This document shows positions 27,997 to 40,331 of a DNA stretch of 64,000 nt, one piece after another (position 1 is the stretch's first letter; each line of letters opens with the position of its first letter). The DNA is from Aliikangiella marina (lineage in GTDB: Bacteria; Pseudomonadota; Gammaproteobacteria; Enterobacterales; Kangiellaceae). A model generated the notes under the pieces. It was given only the letters and a program-made list of their open reading frames with translations, ran no database searches and was not told where the DNA came from. A program made the position numbers and the translations under genes. The stretch spans positions 62,001-126,000 of the forward strand of contig NZ_VIKR01000002.1 of NCBI RefSeq assembly GCF_007004765.1. Direction: 5' to 3'.

Positions 27997-29055
27997 ATGT
28001 TAAAAAATGACCGATATATCAGAGCGGCTCTTTCCCAGCCGGTTGATAAAACTCCTGTTTGGATGATGCGCCAAGCGGGTCGATATTTACCTGAATATCG
28101 AGAAATTCGTGCTCAAGCTGGAAGCTTTATGGCTTTGTGCACCAACCCCGAATTAGCGTGTGAAGTGACATTGCAGCCGTTAAGACGTTATGCATTGGAT
28201 GCTGCGATTCTATTCTCTGATATTCTGACAATCCCCGATGCAATGGGATTAGGCCTTCATTTTAAGACGGGTGAAGGTCCAGCCTTCGAAAAAGTCATTG
28301 CGACGAAAGCCGATGTTGATAATCTGTTTGTACCCGATACTTTCGATAAGCTGAAATATGTGACTGATGCTGTCAGTACCATCCGAAAAGCGCTTAATGG
28401 TGACGTTCCTCTGATTGGTTTTTCAGGCAGCCCATGGACCTTAGCGACCTATATGGTTGAGGGGGGGTCAACCAAGAATTTTGGCAAAGTAAAAGGAATG
28501 CTTTTTGAGCAGCCACAAGTTATGCATCAATTACTTGATACCCTAGCGAAGTCTGTGACCGAATATTTAAATGCGCAGATCGAATCTGGTGCACAAGCGG
28601 TGATGGTTTTTGACACTTGGGGTGGGGTACTTTCAACTCAAAACTACCAAGACTTCTCGCTAAATTACATGCAACAAATTATCGATGGGTTACATCGCGA
28701 ATATGAAGGGACGAAAATTCCGGTTACGATTTTTACCAAAGGCGGTGCGGGTTGGTTAGAAAAAATGGCGGCGACTGGCGCTGATTGTGTTGGATTGGAT
28801 TGGACGATCGATATCGACGAGGCGAAACGTCGTATTGGTGATAAAGTTGCGCTTCAAGGCAATATGGATCCATGCGTTCTTTACTCAAACCCTGAAAGAG
28901 TCAGAGCAGAAGTCGGAGATATTTTAGAAAAGTTTGGTAAAGGTAGCGGTCATGTCTTCAATCTAGGTCATGGAATCCACCCAACAATTGACCCTGCCAA
29001 TGTTGAGGCTTATGTAAATGCTGTGCATGAGTTGAGCGAGCAGTATCATAGGTAG
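27997..29055 (+). CDS. hemE: Uroporphyrinogen decarboxylase HemE
   Basis: The 352-residue haem-pathway enzyme has the signature [16 protein letters not shown] near the N-terminus, [14 protein letters not shown] with the catalytic Asp, and [12 protein letters not shown]. The C-terminal histidine is in NLGHGI. It removes four carboxyl groups to make coproporphyrinogen III. It is a separate unit ended by a strong terminator. Confidence 0.97.
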   Translation: MLKNDRYIRAALSQPVDKTPVWMMRQAGRYLPEYREIRAQAGSFMALCTNPELACEVTLQPLRRYALDAAILFSDILTIPDAMGLGLHFKTGEGPAFEKVIATKADVDNLFVPDTFDKLKYVTDAVSTIRKALNGDVPLIGFSGSPWTLATYMVEGGSTKNFGKVKGMLFEQPQVMHQLLDTLAKSVTEYLNAQIESGAQAVMVFDTWGGVLSTQNYQDFSLNYMQQIIDGLHREYEGTKIPVTIFTKGGAGWLEKMAATGADCVGLDWTIDIDEAKRRIGDKVALQGNMDPCVLYSNPERVRAEVGDILEKFGKGSGHVFNLGHGIHPTIDPANVEAYVNAVHELSEQYHR

Positions 29056-29078
29056 GGCGTATTAAAACCGACTCTATT

Positions 29079-29106
29079 AAAAAAGGCCGCTTAATGCGGC
29101 CTTTTT
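29079..29106. terminator. Bidirectional terminator between hemE and the Ig-like lipoprotein gene
   Basis: The stem GGCCGC/GCGGCC has loop TTAAT with A6 on the left and T5 on the right. It serves convergent hemE and the lipoprotein gene. Confidence 0.9.
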
Positions 29107-29120
29107 CATGAGTAGCGACT

Positions 29121-31262
29121 CTAATTGTTAATGATACTGATTGCAGAGTTAGTTGTTACCAGTCCCCCTGGTGTTTCTACCTCAATAATCAAAGTACCAT
29201 TTCCAGGTTGCTGACTACCTTTCACTGTAACAGAGAAAGCTCTTCCGCCATTGTTATTGTCATTTGGCCATGTAAATACGCTTGACCCTTGAACAGAACC
29301 TTGAGTAGCAGTAAAAGTCACGGTTGTGCCTGCTGGCATTGGTTGATTATGCAGGTCAGCGATTGTCACAGTGACTGTGCCAGAGTTTTGCCCATCAATG
29401 ACAAGTGAAAGATCGTTGGGATCATCGGATGCAGCATCTGCAGTCGCGTCATTTGTGCTATTAATTGTGAAGTTGGCATTGCTTCCTGACATGATCAGCA
29501 CAATCGAAGCGCGAACATTAAGTGATTGGTTTGACGAACAGCCTGCATGCGCGGGGATTGAGCACAGCACACCATTGTATAAACCATCAGCGACGGTAAA
29601 TGAACTGTCATTATTGAAGTCGCTAAAAGTTTCCAGCTCTCCACCGGTTTCTCCACCCGCTTGCGCAGGGTTGTACAACCCATCTTCGTTATGATCGACG
29701 AAAGCTTCATCTAAATCGTAAGGCTCGCCACTAATATTGGTTCCGGCAAAAGCAGTTACTTCAGAAGCGTCAAAGCGTCCATTACCGTTAGTATCTGGGA
29801 ATGACTCTTCTCCAATTGCTGTGGCAACGATTGTTGCACGCCCACCGAATTTTTGCCCCATGCCATTAATAACCGTTGGCGTGATGCCATTTTCTGCGAG
29901 TGTTTGTCCTTCAGGTCTTGGGTTTTGGCTGGTCCATGTAACCGAGCAAGCACCATTTTGAGTAGTACAAGAGGGTTGTATAGAACCACCTTCTGTGGTG
30001 AATGAAACCGCTGTGCCATCTGGTACTGGGTTATTGAATGCGTCTGAAAGCCTGGCTGTAACGGTCGTGGTGTTACCATCAATATTCCAACCTTCAACAT
30101 TAATTGTACTCGCTGATAAGCTGAAGCTGTCTTGGTCTGGAATACCGGTAGAAACAACCAAGTTGCTTGATTGAGTCGAGATTAGCGGGTCGCTTTGGTC
30201 GATCGACGCTGTGACTCTGACCGTAGTTGCTACAGAACCCGAATTGATGACTGTTTGCACCAAGCCCTCAGAATTAGTTGTTGCTGAAGTCGGATTAATA
30301 GCGATGCCACCAACATTTGTGTTAAGAGAATAATTCACAAGCTGACCGTTGACAGGGTTGCCATTGGTATCTCTGACTCTAAACACTACAGTAGAACTTT
30401 CGGAACCACCTAATCCGCCGGCACCTAGGATTGCAATATTTTCTGGCGTGGCAGATACGAACTCAATCGAACCGACATCAGCTGATAAGACGTTAACCGT
30501 GCCCGATGCAGAGAGGTTGATCCCGCCTGCATTTGCGGTTACGTTGATTGGATCATCACCGACACAACCTTGGGCTAAATAGGTACTTGACGCTACGCCG
30601 TTAACAGTTGTTATCGGAGAACTTAATGTTGCTGTCGCTGGTTGAGAGCTAGTACATGCGGAAGAGAAGTTAACATCAACAGGATCGGTAAACGGTTGCC
30701 CCGTTTCATCAACGATAGTGACGCTGACCGTTGTTGTACCACCCGCAGAAATTTGTGTATTGCCAACATTCGCGACGCCCTCTTGAAAGGGTGAACCGCT
30801 ACCCATTTGCAAATTCGTTGCGCCAACGGCATAAACCAATGATGCGTTCTCGCCTGTGTCTACAGTAGCGATAACGGTGCCTGCACCTAGTGAGCTACCG
30901 GCCAGGATATCAACCGTCGCTTGATTGCTTCCATCGGTGATCGCTGTAGGGATTGGAATTGCAGCCACATCCGTAGAAAAAGTCACGATCACTGGCTGGG
31001 TGATCCCCGTTACGGTGGCGACCACTCTTCCAGGGTTAGACGAGGTGATTGTTTGAGTTGGCTGGCCGGATGCTGCAGAAACAAGACTCAAACTGATAGT
31101 AATGGTCGGCTCTTGAGAACCTCCAGTACCGCTATCGCCGGTAGGTCCGGTATCCTCATCAAACCCACCACTACCGCATGCTGTTAGCATTGCAAACATT
31201 ACAAGGGTGGCTGTGAGATAAAGCTGTTTAATCGGTGTGGATGCTTTTCGTAACCAATCCAT
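29121..31262 (-). CDS. Large Ig-like (Big_1) repeat lipoprotein with calcium-loop segments
   Basis: The 713-residue lipoprotein has a membrane-directed N-terminus and lipobox LTAC followed by Gly/Asp/Thr-rich sequence. Several bacterial Ig-like domains of the invasin/intimin Big_1 type follow, recognisable by repeated segments such as RDTNGNPVNGQLVNYS and LSDAFNNPVPDGTAVSFT. Three EF-hand-like Asp/Asn-rich loops lie between domains (from residues 490, 523 and about 548). It is probably anchored in the outer membrane and exposed or periplasmic; its ligand is unknown. I chose the ATG at 31262 for its AGGAGA ribosome-binding site; a GTG 36 bases upstream lacks one. Confidence 0.8.
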   Translation of the reverse strand: MDWLRKASTPIKQLYLTATLVMFAMLTACGSGGFDEDTGPTGDSGTGGSQEPTITISLSLVSAASGQPTQTITSSNPGRVVATVTGITQPVIVTFSTDVAAIPIPTAITDGSNQATVDILAGSSLGAGTVIATVDTGENASLVYAVGATNLQMGSGSPFQEGVANVGNTQISAGGTTTVSVTIVDETGQPFTDPVDVNFSSACTSSQPATATLSSPITTVNGVASSTYLAQGCVGDDPINVTANAGGINLSASGTVNVLSADVGSIEFVSATPENIAILGAGGLGGSESSTVVFRVRDTNGNPVNGQLVNYSLNTNVGGIAINPTSATTNSEGLVQTVINSGSVATTVRVTASIDQSDPLISTQSSNLVVSTGIPDQDSFSLSASTINVEGWNIDGNTTTVTARLSDAFNNPVPDGTAVSFTTEGGSIQPSCTTQNGACSVTWTSQNPRPEGQTLAENGITPTVINGMGQKFGGRATIVATAIGEESFPDTNGNGRFDASEVTAFAGTNISGEPYDLDEAFVDHNEDGLYNPAQAGGETGGELETFSDFNNDSSFTVADGLYNGVLCSIPAHAGCSSNQSLNVRASIVLIMSGSNANFTINSTNDATADAASDDPNDLSLVIDGQNSGTVTVTIADLHNQPMPAGTTVTFTATQGSVQGSSVFTWPNDNNNGGRAFSVTVKGSQQPGNGTLIIEVETPGGLVTTNSAISIINN

Positions 31263-31620
31263 CACAAGGTCTCCTATTACCTGACAAGCAGGAATCACTG
31301 CGTTTTTATTGACGATTATTAGATTAATATCTAGGTATTGTAAAAGAGACTACCCAATCGTAGCTCAATTTACAATCAAAATTTAAATAAAAACTCACTA
31401 AAAACAATAAGTTCTCTAACAAAGTTAGTCTAAATTCTAGCAATTGCCAAGTAACTGGTTCTCAAATCTTTCGTCGATGAACGCTCAATGAGATAAAATC
31501 AGAGAAAAATGACAACTTGCAAAGATTTTAGACGCCTATCTTGCTCTTATCGGAAATATTTTGACGAACAAGAGCATAATTTGATAAACGGTAATCTTTT
31601 CACAGCCAGAGATGTTTTGA
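31263..31620. other. Divergent intergenic region
   Basis: This 358-base AT-rich gap lies between the lipoprotein gene (leftward) and the YheT-like gene (rightward). It has a good leftward promoter (listed separately) and a weaker rightward one: TTGACG at 31561 with GATAAA 16 bases downstream. No RNA gene or small coding region is evident. Confidence 0.45.
31315..31344 (-). promoter_or_regulatory. Sigma-70-like promoter of the lipoprotein gene
   Basis: On the minus strand a -35 TTTACA (31339-31344) and a -10 AATAAT (31315-31320) are 18 bases apart, each matching five of six consensus bases. They lie 53 bases before the chosen start codon. Confidence 0.45.
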
Positions 31621-32586
31621 GTGTTAACTGAATCACAATTTAAGCCAGCGTGGTGGGCAAAAAATAGGCATGTACAGACGATTTGGGGCGCGCTTTTCCG
31701 GTTAGTCCCCAAAAAACCGTCGATGCGACGTATTCGCCTCGATCTTGCTGATGGGGATTTCATTGATGTTGACTTTTATGCGATAGCAAACGCTCCGACA
31801 GTATTACTGCTCCATGGCTTAGAGGGATCGGTTGACTCTCATTACATGCGCGGCATTGTAAATAGTTTGATTGGCCAAGGTAAACAAGTCGCGGTTATGC
31901 ATTTTAGAGGTTGTAGCGGCGAAAGTAACCGCTTACTTAGAAGCTATCACAGCGGCGTGAGTGATGATCTCCAAAATGTTCTACTGTTGCTCGAAAATGA
32001 GTCGATCACGGTTGATTATTTAGTCGGTTTTTCTCTCGGCGGAAATGTTCTGCTCAAGTGGCTCGGCGAAAATCATCCAAACAACCAAGTAAAAGCGGCT
32101 GTAGCGGTCTCTGTTCCTCTGCTTTTGGATGAGTGCGCGACAGCGATCGACGAGGGGTTTTCTCGCCTTTATTCAGGGCGCTTACTCAAAACGCTGAAAA
32201 TTAAAGCGCTTTACAAGAAAATGGAGTATCAAGATGCGATCGCGCTGAGCCCAGAGGAAATCAAAAGACTGAACAACTTTTGGGCTTTTGACGATCAAAT
32301 CACCGCACCCTTGCACGGTTTCGGGAGTGCTGAAGAGTATTATCAAAAAGCGTCCAGCCAACCCTTTCTCAAGTCTATCAAGATCCCAACCTTAGTGATT
32401 CACGCCAAAGATGATCCATTTATGAATACAAATGTTATACCTCGAGAAGAGCACTTATCTGACAAAGTCGACTTTGAATTGGCCGAATACGGTGGCCATG
32501 TTGGTTTTGTGGGAGGTAACTGGCCTTGGCGAGCTGAATATTATCTTGAAAAAAGAATACCGCAATTCCTGGCGCAATTTGAATAA
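31621..32586 (+). CDS. YheT-family alpha/beta-hydrolase
   Basis: The 321-residue hydrolase has the YheT-type N-terminus FKPAWWAKNRHVQTIWG, the oxyanion region LLHGLEGSVDSHY, nucleophile Ser in VGFSLGGNVLLKWLGE, the acid in HAKDDPF and the histidine in YGGHVGF. All triad residues are present, so it is probably an active esterase; the physiological substrate of this family is not known. GTG start. In E. coli yheT lies near crp, here some 15 kb away. Confidence 0.88.
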   Translation: MLTESQFKPAWWAKNRHVQTIWGALFRLVPKKPSMRRIRLDLADGDFIDVDFYAIANAPTVLLLHGLEGSVDSHYMRGIVNSLIGQGKQVAVMHFRGCSGESNRLLRSYHSGVSDDLQNVLLLLENESITVDYLVGFSLGGNVLLKWLGENHPNNQVKAAVAVSVPLLLDECATAIDEGFSRLYSGRLLKTLKIKALYKKMEYQDAIALSPEEIKRLNNFWAFDDQITAPLHGFGSAEEYYQKASSQPFLKSIKIPTLVIHAKDDPFMNTNVIPREEHLSDKVDFELAEYGGHVGFVGGNWPWRAEYYLEKRIPQFLAQFE

Positions 32587-32665
32587 ATGTTTTAATCTGA
32601 GATGTTTCTGGTCCTACCAGCATGAACAAGTCGCAACATAAGTATATTGCCCTGAGACATCGAGT

Positions 32666-33172
32666 TTGAAAAGAAGACACTTTATAAGAAACACGCTTGC
32701 AGCGAGTGTTGCTGCATTGGGCGGGGTTGCTGCCCTGCAAATGTATCAGCAAAACCAACTGGATTACTCGGAGACAGAAAATTTGGGATTCCTGTCTAAG
32801 GATGATCAAGTGCTTCTGTCGGTACTGATCCCTGTGTTCACTAGTGGTATTCCCCAGCAGCCAAGCGTTGCCATAACGATTGCAAACATAGATAAGGCGA
32901 TCATGTTACTCCCTCTGAGAACACAGGACGAATTAAGGCAATTGCTAGATGGTTTGAGCAACTCGTTTGGGCGACTAATACTTGCTCAAGTTTGGGTTAA
33001 TTGGCAGGCGGCAGATGTTAGTCAAGTTAATCAGTTTCTAGACTCAATTCGGGAGCATTCTATCGGACTCCTGCAAGATGCCTACGTTGGATTACACAAA
33101 ACGATCCTAGGGGCAGTCTATGCTGAAGCGGACGCATGGCCGACAATTGATTACCCAGGGCCACCTTTTTGA
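32666..33172 (+). CDS. Tat-exported small subunit for GMC oxidoreductase
   Basis: The 168-residue protein begins KRRHFIRN followed by an Ala/Gly-rich hydrophobic stretch, a twin-arginine signal. The mature part (about 35-168) resembles the gluconate 2-dehydrogenase subunit 3 family. In such systems the small Tat-bearing protein carries the FAD-containing large subunit across the membrane; the large subunit gene follows 60 bases downstream. TTG start, and no ATG in frame precedes the Tat motif. The cognate Tat translocase is encoded at 51739-53182. Confidence 0.75.
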   Translation: MKRRHFIRNTLAASVAALGGVAALQMYQQNQLDYSETENLGFLSKDDQVLLSVLIPVFTSGIPQQPSVAITIANIDKAIMLLPLRTQDELRQLLDGLSNSFGRLILAQVWVNWQAADVSQVNQFLDSIREHSIGLLQDAYVGLHKTILGAVYAEADAWPTIDYPGPPF

Positions 33173-33232
33173 TGGACGACAGCTTTAATATCAGCCTATT
33201 CGTAATCGAGTAAATTATTTTTTGGTGCAAAA

Positions 33233-35348
<2,116 letters not shown>

Positions 35349-35408
35349 CGCATGAGGTTTAAATAGCATGCAGATCGTTGGTGATCTGATAATGCTGGTG
35401 TACAATAG

Positions 35409-35699
<291 letters not shown>

Positions 35700-35906
35700 A
35701 CTATTTGGCCTGAAATAAGTCTAAACCAAGCTAGACTTATTCCAGACCACTGGTTATAGTTAGCCTAAATTTCTATAGCCGCCTCAAAATAACAGTGCTA
35801 ATGGCTTGAGAACGATATATAAGGCACTGAAATATAAAGAAAACCAAATAAAGTTAAAGAACTATAAGTTAGAGGCGAAGCCTCGACGAAGCAAACAGGA
35901 CTTATA

Positions 35907-36317
35907 ATGCGTAGACAGAGAAAACAATTCGATGACGAAACAGAAGTCGACATGACACCGATGCTAGACATCGTGTTTATAATGCTGATCTTCTTTATCG
36001 TAACGACCTCATTCGTGAAAGAAGATGGAATTGAAATCGGTCGTCCACCGATGAACCCGCCGCCAGATGCGCCGCCTAATCCACAGCGCCCTATCTTGAT
36101 ATCAATCGATGGAAATAGCGATATCACTATGGATGGACGTTTAATTGATGTTGAAGCAATTCAACCTAACGTAGAAACTGCACGAGCGAAACGACCGAAA
36201 GCTTCAGTTGTCGTTATGGCTGATGAATCAGCAAAAAGCGGAATCGTGGTTAGAGCTGTTGACGCAGCCACGCTTGCCGGTGCCGGACAGGTAACGGTTG
36301 TTAAACCGGTTAAGTAA
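35907..36317 (+). CDS. exbD: ExbD/TolR-family protein (first copy)
   Basis: The 136-residue protein has one membrane helix with the proton-path Asp D21 in DMTPMLDIVFIML and a proline-rich linker (about 52-68). A small periplasmic domain ends TLAGAGQVTVVKPV. ExbD works with ExbB to couple proton flow to TonB, but no exbB or tonB gene is in the window. It is followed by a strong terminator, so it forms its own unit. A second copy lies at 36845. Confidence 0.9.
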   Translation: MRRQRKQFDDETEVDMTPMLDIVFIMLIFFIVTTSFVKEDGIEIGRPPMNPPPDAPPNPQRPILISIDGNSDITMDGRLIDVEAIQPNVETARAKRPKASVVVMADESAKSGIVVRAVDAATLAGAGQVTVVKPVK

Positions 36318-36333
36318 GTTTATATCGTAATCT

Positions 36334-36363
36334 AAAAAGGCGACTCTAGCAGTCGCCTTTTTT
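36334..36363 (+). terminator. Rho-independent terminator after the first exbD
   Basis: The stem AGGCGACT/AGTCGCCT has loop CTAGC, with five A on the left and six T on the right. Confidence 0.9.
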
Positions 36364-36394
36364 GTCTCTGGAAATTCTTATTGAAAGATCCGCA

Positions 36395-36703
36395 ATGAGC
36401 AAAGTCATTACTTTAATTATCCTTGGCGTGCTAGCGTATTATTGGTGGGTAACTCAGCAACTAAAAGCAACCGCATTGCGAGCTGCTAGACAGAGATGCC
36501 AGCAAGCTGGAGTCCAATTGCTCGACCATACCGTTGTGCAAAGTAAACTGCGATTAATCAAAGACAGTCGCAATCGCTGGCGAATAGAAAGACGCTATAA
36601 CTTCGATTTTACTTCAACTGGCGAGCACCGTTACCATGGAACTGTCTCCTTGTTAGGCGGATATGTCGCTAGCATTGAACTGGAACCGTTTTCGATAAAC
36701 TAA
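36395..36703 (+). CDS. DUF3301-like small membrane protein
   Basis: The 102-residue protein has one N-terminal membrane helix ending YYWWV (about 5-22), then a basic segment (ARQRCQQAGVQLLD). A short domain with RWRIERRYNFDF and HRYHGTVSLLGG follows, which I recognise as the DUF3301 type. Function is unknown. I chose the ATG at 36395; a longer TTG reading would start inside the preceding terminator. It sits between two exbD genes. Confidence 0.65.
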   Translation: MSKVITLIILGVLAYYWWVTQQLKATALRAARQRCQQAGVQLLDHTVVQSKLRLIKDSRNRWRIERRYNFDFTSTGEHRYHGTVSLLGGYVASIELEPFSIN

Positions 36704-36844
36704 GCCATTAGTGGTTAAATTTGTTTTCGTCATCTATATACGTCAAACCCAGCAATATAAACAGTAACCCCTTTTTAAAGGTCTTCTCCGTTGTAATTAA
36801 CTGAGGTCTTTATTATTCAGTGGAGATAACTGGAGGGGAAATAA

Positions 36845-37237
36845 ATGCGTTATCGAAAACAAGCCGAGCCGTTCGAGTCACCGGATATGACACCGATGCT
36901 GGATATTGTCTTTATCATGCTAATATTTTTTATTGTAGCGACTTCTTTTGTCAAAGAAGAAGCGATTGATTGGCGGGCAACGGAGCAAAATACGACCCAA
37001 CCCAGCGAGCAAAAAACTTTATCCGTCGTTATCGATGAGTTTGGAATGATTCAAATCGGTGGTCGCCAAACCGATGTGAACAGGGTACAAGCGAATGTTG
37101 AATCGGAGCTGATAAACTCCAATTATGCCGGAGCCATCGTTCAAGCTGATGAAGTTGCGAGTTCAGGGATACTCGTGTCGACAGTTGATCAAATAAAGCT
37201 AGCAGGACTCAACCAAGTTCAAGTGATTAAAAAGTAA
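36845..37237 (+). CDS. exbD: ExbD/TolR-family protein (second copy)
   Basis: The 130-residue paralogue of the protein at 35907 shares DMTPMLDIVFIML, with the membrane Asp at D20, but has a different linker (Gln/Thr/Ser-rich, not proline-rich). The ribosome-binding site GGAGGGG is very strong. The copies differ enough that this is not a recent duplication. Again no ExbB partner is adjacent. Confidence 0.9.
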   Translation: MRYRKQAEPFESPDMTPMLDIVFIMLIFFIVATSFVKEEAIDWRATEQNTTQPSEQKTLSVVIDEFGMIQIGGRQTDVNRVQANVESELINSNYAGAIVQADEVASSGILVSTVDQIKLAGLNQVQVIKK

Positions 37238-37369
37238 TCTAAACGCTCCGAAATTAAATCGTTTATTCGTTAATTTGTGCCTAGGTTGCAAATTGAAAGT
37301 TGATGGTTGCTGAACATCGACGGACACTTTGGTATATTAAGTTCATCGATCAAACGAGAAGTTGTTTGT

Positions 37370-38302
37370 ATGCAACCAAAAAACTCCGTTGAGTGTTTAT
37401 CTGTCAGCGAATTAGTTTTCAGGGAAAAAAATAAATTAATCATTGATAACCTTTCAATGACCGTAGACCGTGGTCAAAAAGTTGCTTTAGTAGGTCTCAA
37501 TGGTGCCGGAAAATCGACCTTAATTGCAATTTTGACTGGGCTCATAAAGCCGCAAGACGGGCGAGTGGCGATAAACGGCAGAAGCGCTCAAGATTTAGAC
37601 TTCAAAAGAAATCTCGGGGTGCAGTATGCGAATACTCAAGCAATAACTAACCTCAGTGCTAGCGAATACCTCTACCTTTGTGCGCAAACAAAATTTGCAG
37701 AGAATAAGTCGGTAGATAATGCAATTGAAAATGTTGTTTCTCTTTGGCGTCTAGAGAATATTCTACATCGACCTATGTCGGCGCTTTCTCAAGGTAATCT
37801 ACAAAAACTCATTATCAGTCAAGCCTTTTTGGGCGCCCCAGAATTTTTGGTTTTAGACGAACCAACGCAGGCACTTGATCCTGTTGAGCAGCAAAGGTTC
37901 ATCGACAATATTAAACGACTGAGTGACAGTCAAACCTGTATCTTTTCTTCGCATCATATTAATGAAACCGTTGAAGCCGCCGATCGAGTATTGATGTTGC
38001 ATAATGGACAATTAGTTGCCGATATCGATTTATTTGAAACGGATGAATGTTGGTTAATGACCAAAGAATCTGTTCAAGAGTTGGAGGCCTTTTTCAGTGA
38101 AAGTGAGCAACAAGAAATGCGTTTTGTCGCCTGCTATTCTGGGCAGCGTAGTCAACTATATAAAGTGACAACTGCAGATGCTCAGTCGATGCAAGACCTA
38201 AAAAATTACTGTGATAAAAATACGGCAGTTGTTCGGTTTTGTGCGTCGCCGAAAGAATCTTTGTTACCTATTTTTAGTGCGTTAGCAAACGGGGACTTGT
38301 AG
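37370..38302 (+). CDS. ABC transporter ATPase (GldA/NosF-like)
   Basis: The 310-residue ATPase has Walker A GLNGAGKST, a signature-like ALSQGNLQKLIIS (LSQGN instead of LSGGQ), Walker B FLVLDEPTQALDP and the H-loop in SSHH. A C-terminal extension of about 90 residues resembles those of ABC-2 type exporters. It lies four bases before the permease gene, so they form one transporter. I chose the ATG at 37370; an upstream TTG adds 21 residues without similarity. Confidence 0.85.
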   Translation: MQPKNSVECLSVSELVFREKNKLIIDNLSMTVDRGQKVALVGLNGAGKSTLIAILTGLIKPQDGRVAINGRSAQDLDFKRNLGVQYANTQAITNLSASEYLYLCAQTKFAENKSVDNAIENVVSLWRLENILHRPMSALSQGNLQKLIISQAFLGAPEFLVLDEPTQALDPVEQQRFIDNIKRLSDSQTCIFSSHHINETVEAADRVLMLHNGQLVADIDLFETDECWLMTKESVQELEAFFSESEQQEMRFVACYSGQRSQLYKVTTADAQSMQDLKNYCDKNTAVVRFCASPKESLLPIFSALANGDL

Positions 38303-38306
38303 GTTA

Positions 38307-40331
38307 ATGAAAACCTTAATGGCAAATCTTACTCGGCTATTGTGGCGAAGTCCAAGCGTAATAATAACCTTGGTCGCGGTGCTAGTTGCAATGGGTTTTT
38401 TTACTCGTTTAAGCTATCAGCAGTTTCTATTTTTGCAAGCGCAAAACTTAAGTAGTTTATCGGTTTTCAATGAAGTCATTATGCCATTAGCGGGTTTGAC
38501 GCTGATTAGCCAGTTGCTGGTAGGGATAATTGCTTCAGTCCAATTGATGCCCCGGCTAGTCCAGTTGGGGCAAAGCTTCCTTATCTATCAAGCCGGCATA
38601 CCACCTCTGCAAAGCTACTTAATTTTGGTCTTCCCAATAATCATTATTAGTTTCATTCCTTGGTTGTTTTTTTTATTAATATCGATTCATATTGACTTTG
38701 CAAGCCAACTCGACACGCTTCGATTGTTGGTTGCAGCTATCGGCTTGATATCGGTCGGATTAGTCGGGGTAATGGTCGTTGTATGTTGTAACTTTGTCGC
38801 ATCTCGGGTTTTAACGGGGTTGTTATTAAGCACTATTTTGGTCGCTACTTTATTGTCGTTCGACAGCATGAACGCTTTGTTATGGTCGCAAAGTTATTGG
38901 CGAGGTTTGCTCAGTCCTTTCTATCGATTTAGAGAAGGCATTGTCGTTGTAGCGGATTTGATCGCCTTATCTGGTTGGCTAGTATTTTTATTCTCATTGG
39001 GGTTTTTACTCCTCCATAGGCGCTTGACTTGCAACAAAAATAAACCTTTATCGATACTCTTTATTGGCGTGTTTTTAGTCGCGACCGCAGGGCTTTATCA
39101 AGGACAATGGGATCTTACCAACGACAAGCGAAACTCGTTAGATTCAATTTTATTAACTAAACTGGAACAGCAAGATCAGCCTCTTGTAATCACCGCGGTC
39201 ATCAATGAAGAAACTAATCGCGATGAAATTTTACGTGGCTTTGATGTAGTTAAACGATTTTATGACAAAAGCGAGATCAGTTTCCGAGCAAGACAATCTC
39301 TCGGACCTGAATTCCAATATCAAGGTGAGTATATTCAGTTTCAACTTGGCGAAATGTATCAAGCCATTGCTTACCCGCTTGAATACAACGTGAAAGCTTC
39401 TTTTGAAATGGCGATTAGTCAAATGCTGCGTCGTAAGTCTCAATGGATAACTTTTGTTGAGGGGCACGGGGAAGCTAGTCCAATTGCTAAGAATACATCC
39501 GATCTTGGAGAGCTGCACAACACCATTAAAATGATGGGTTGGCCAGTGGCTGCTCAAAACTTAACAACTACGCCTGTAATAAGCGACAATACTGGCTTGT
39601 TAGTGATTGCTTCAAGTAAGCAAAGTTGGCAAAAACAAGAAGAAGATTTAGTTTTAGACTACTTAAAAAATGGCGGCAACCTGCTATTAATGGTCGACCC
39701 AGATAGTGTCATGCCTCCTCGTTTGGAGGAGACGATCGGCATAAGCAGAATTCCTGGTACTTTAGTCGATTGGAGTGGTTATCAAGGAGGGACTCCACAT
39801 CCAGCGATTGTGATTGTTAACCAGTTAACTGACCATCCAACGGTTAATAAGCTCAATAATCTTTTGGCGTTCCCTTGGGCTAGTGCGCTCGAAGTTGTCG
39901 AATTAAAAGTGAACCCCAACGTTGAATACACTTCTATCTTACGAACGCCACAAGGTGTTTGGACAGAGTTTAACGTCGAATCCGAGCAGCTCGCATTCAA
40001 CCAGGAACAAGGCGAACTTCAGGGGAGTTTTGATATAGCACTTGCACGCGTTGATCAATCGAATCAACAGAAAGTTGTCGTTGTTGGTGATAGTCATTTT
40101 GCGTCTGATTCTGCGGTTAATAACTATGCGAATAAACAGTTTGCGCTGAACCTTATCAGCTGGTTGACTAACCTTCCGATTGACGAGCAACAAGTAGCAC
40201 AAAATCGAGATTCGAGTTTGCGGCCTTCGCGACTAGGACACTTTGTGTTTAATTGGGGGTATGGATTGCTACTTCCTTCCTTACTGTTGCTCCTTTGGTT
40301 TTGGCGCAAGCGTCGGAGGTTTAATGCCTAG
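38307..40331 (+). CDS. Fused ABC-2 permease and GldG-like protein
   Basis: In this 674-residue membrane protein the first 275 residues hold about seven hydrophobic helices like GldF/ABC-2 permeases. A large extracytoplasmic region follows (about 280-645), with VEGHGEASP and KNGGNLLLMVDPDS, typical of the GldG/ABC_transp_aux family, and then a final membrane helix and a basic tail. In Bacteroidetes GldF and GldG are separate gliding proteins; here they are one chain. Function in proteobacteria is unknown. Its 3' end overlaps the next gene. Confidence 0.8.
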   Translation: MKTLMANLTRLLWRSPSVIITLVAVLVAMGFFTRLSYQQFLFLQAQNLSSLSVFNEVIMPLAGLTLISQLLVGIIASVQLMPRLVQLGQSFLIYQAGIPPLQSYLILVFPIIIISFIPWLFFLLISIHIDFASQLDTLRLLVAAIGLISVGLVGVMVVVCCNFVASRVLTGLLLSTILVATLLSFDSMNALLWSQSYWRGLLSPFYRFREGIVVVADLIALSGWLVFLFSLGFLLLHRRLTCNKNKPLSILFIGVFLVATAGLYQGQWDLTNDKRNSLDSILLTKLEQQDQPLVITAVINEETNRDEILRGFDVVKRFYDKSEISFRARQSLGPEFQYQGEYIQFQLGEMYQAIAYPLEYNVKASFEMAISQMLRRKSQWITFVEGHGEASPIAKNTSDLGELHNTIKMMGWPVAAQNLTTTPVISDNTGLLVIASSKQSWQKQEEDLVLDYLKNGGNLLLMVDPDSVMPPRLEETIGISRIPGTLVDWSGYQGGTPHPAIVIVNQLTDHPTVNKLNNLLAFPWASALEVVELKVNPNVEYTSILRTPQGVWTEFNVESEQLAFNQEQGELQGSFDIALARVDQSNQQKVVVVGDSHFASDSAVNNYANKQFALNLISWLTNLPIDEQQVAQNRDSSLRPSRLGHFVFNWGYGLLLPSLLLLLWFWRKRRRFNA

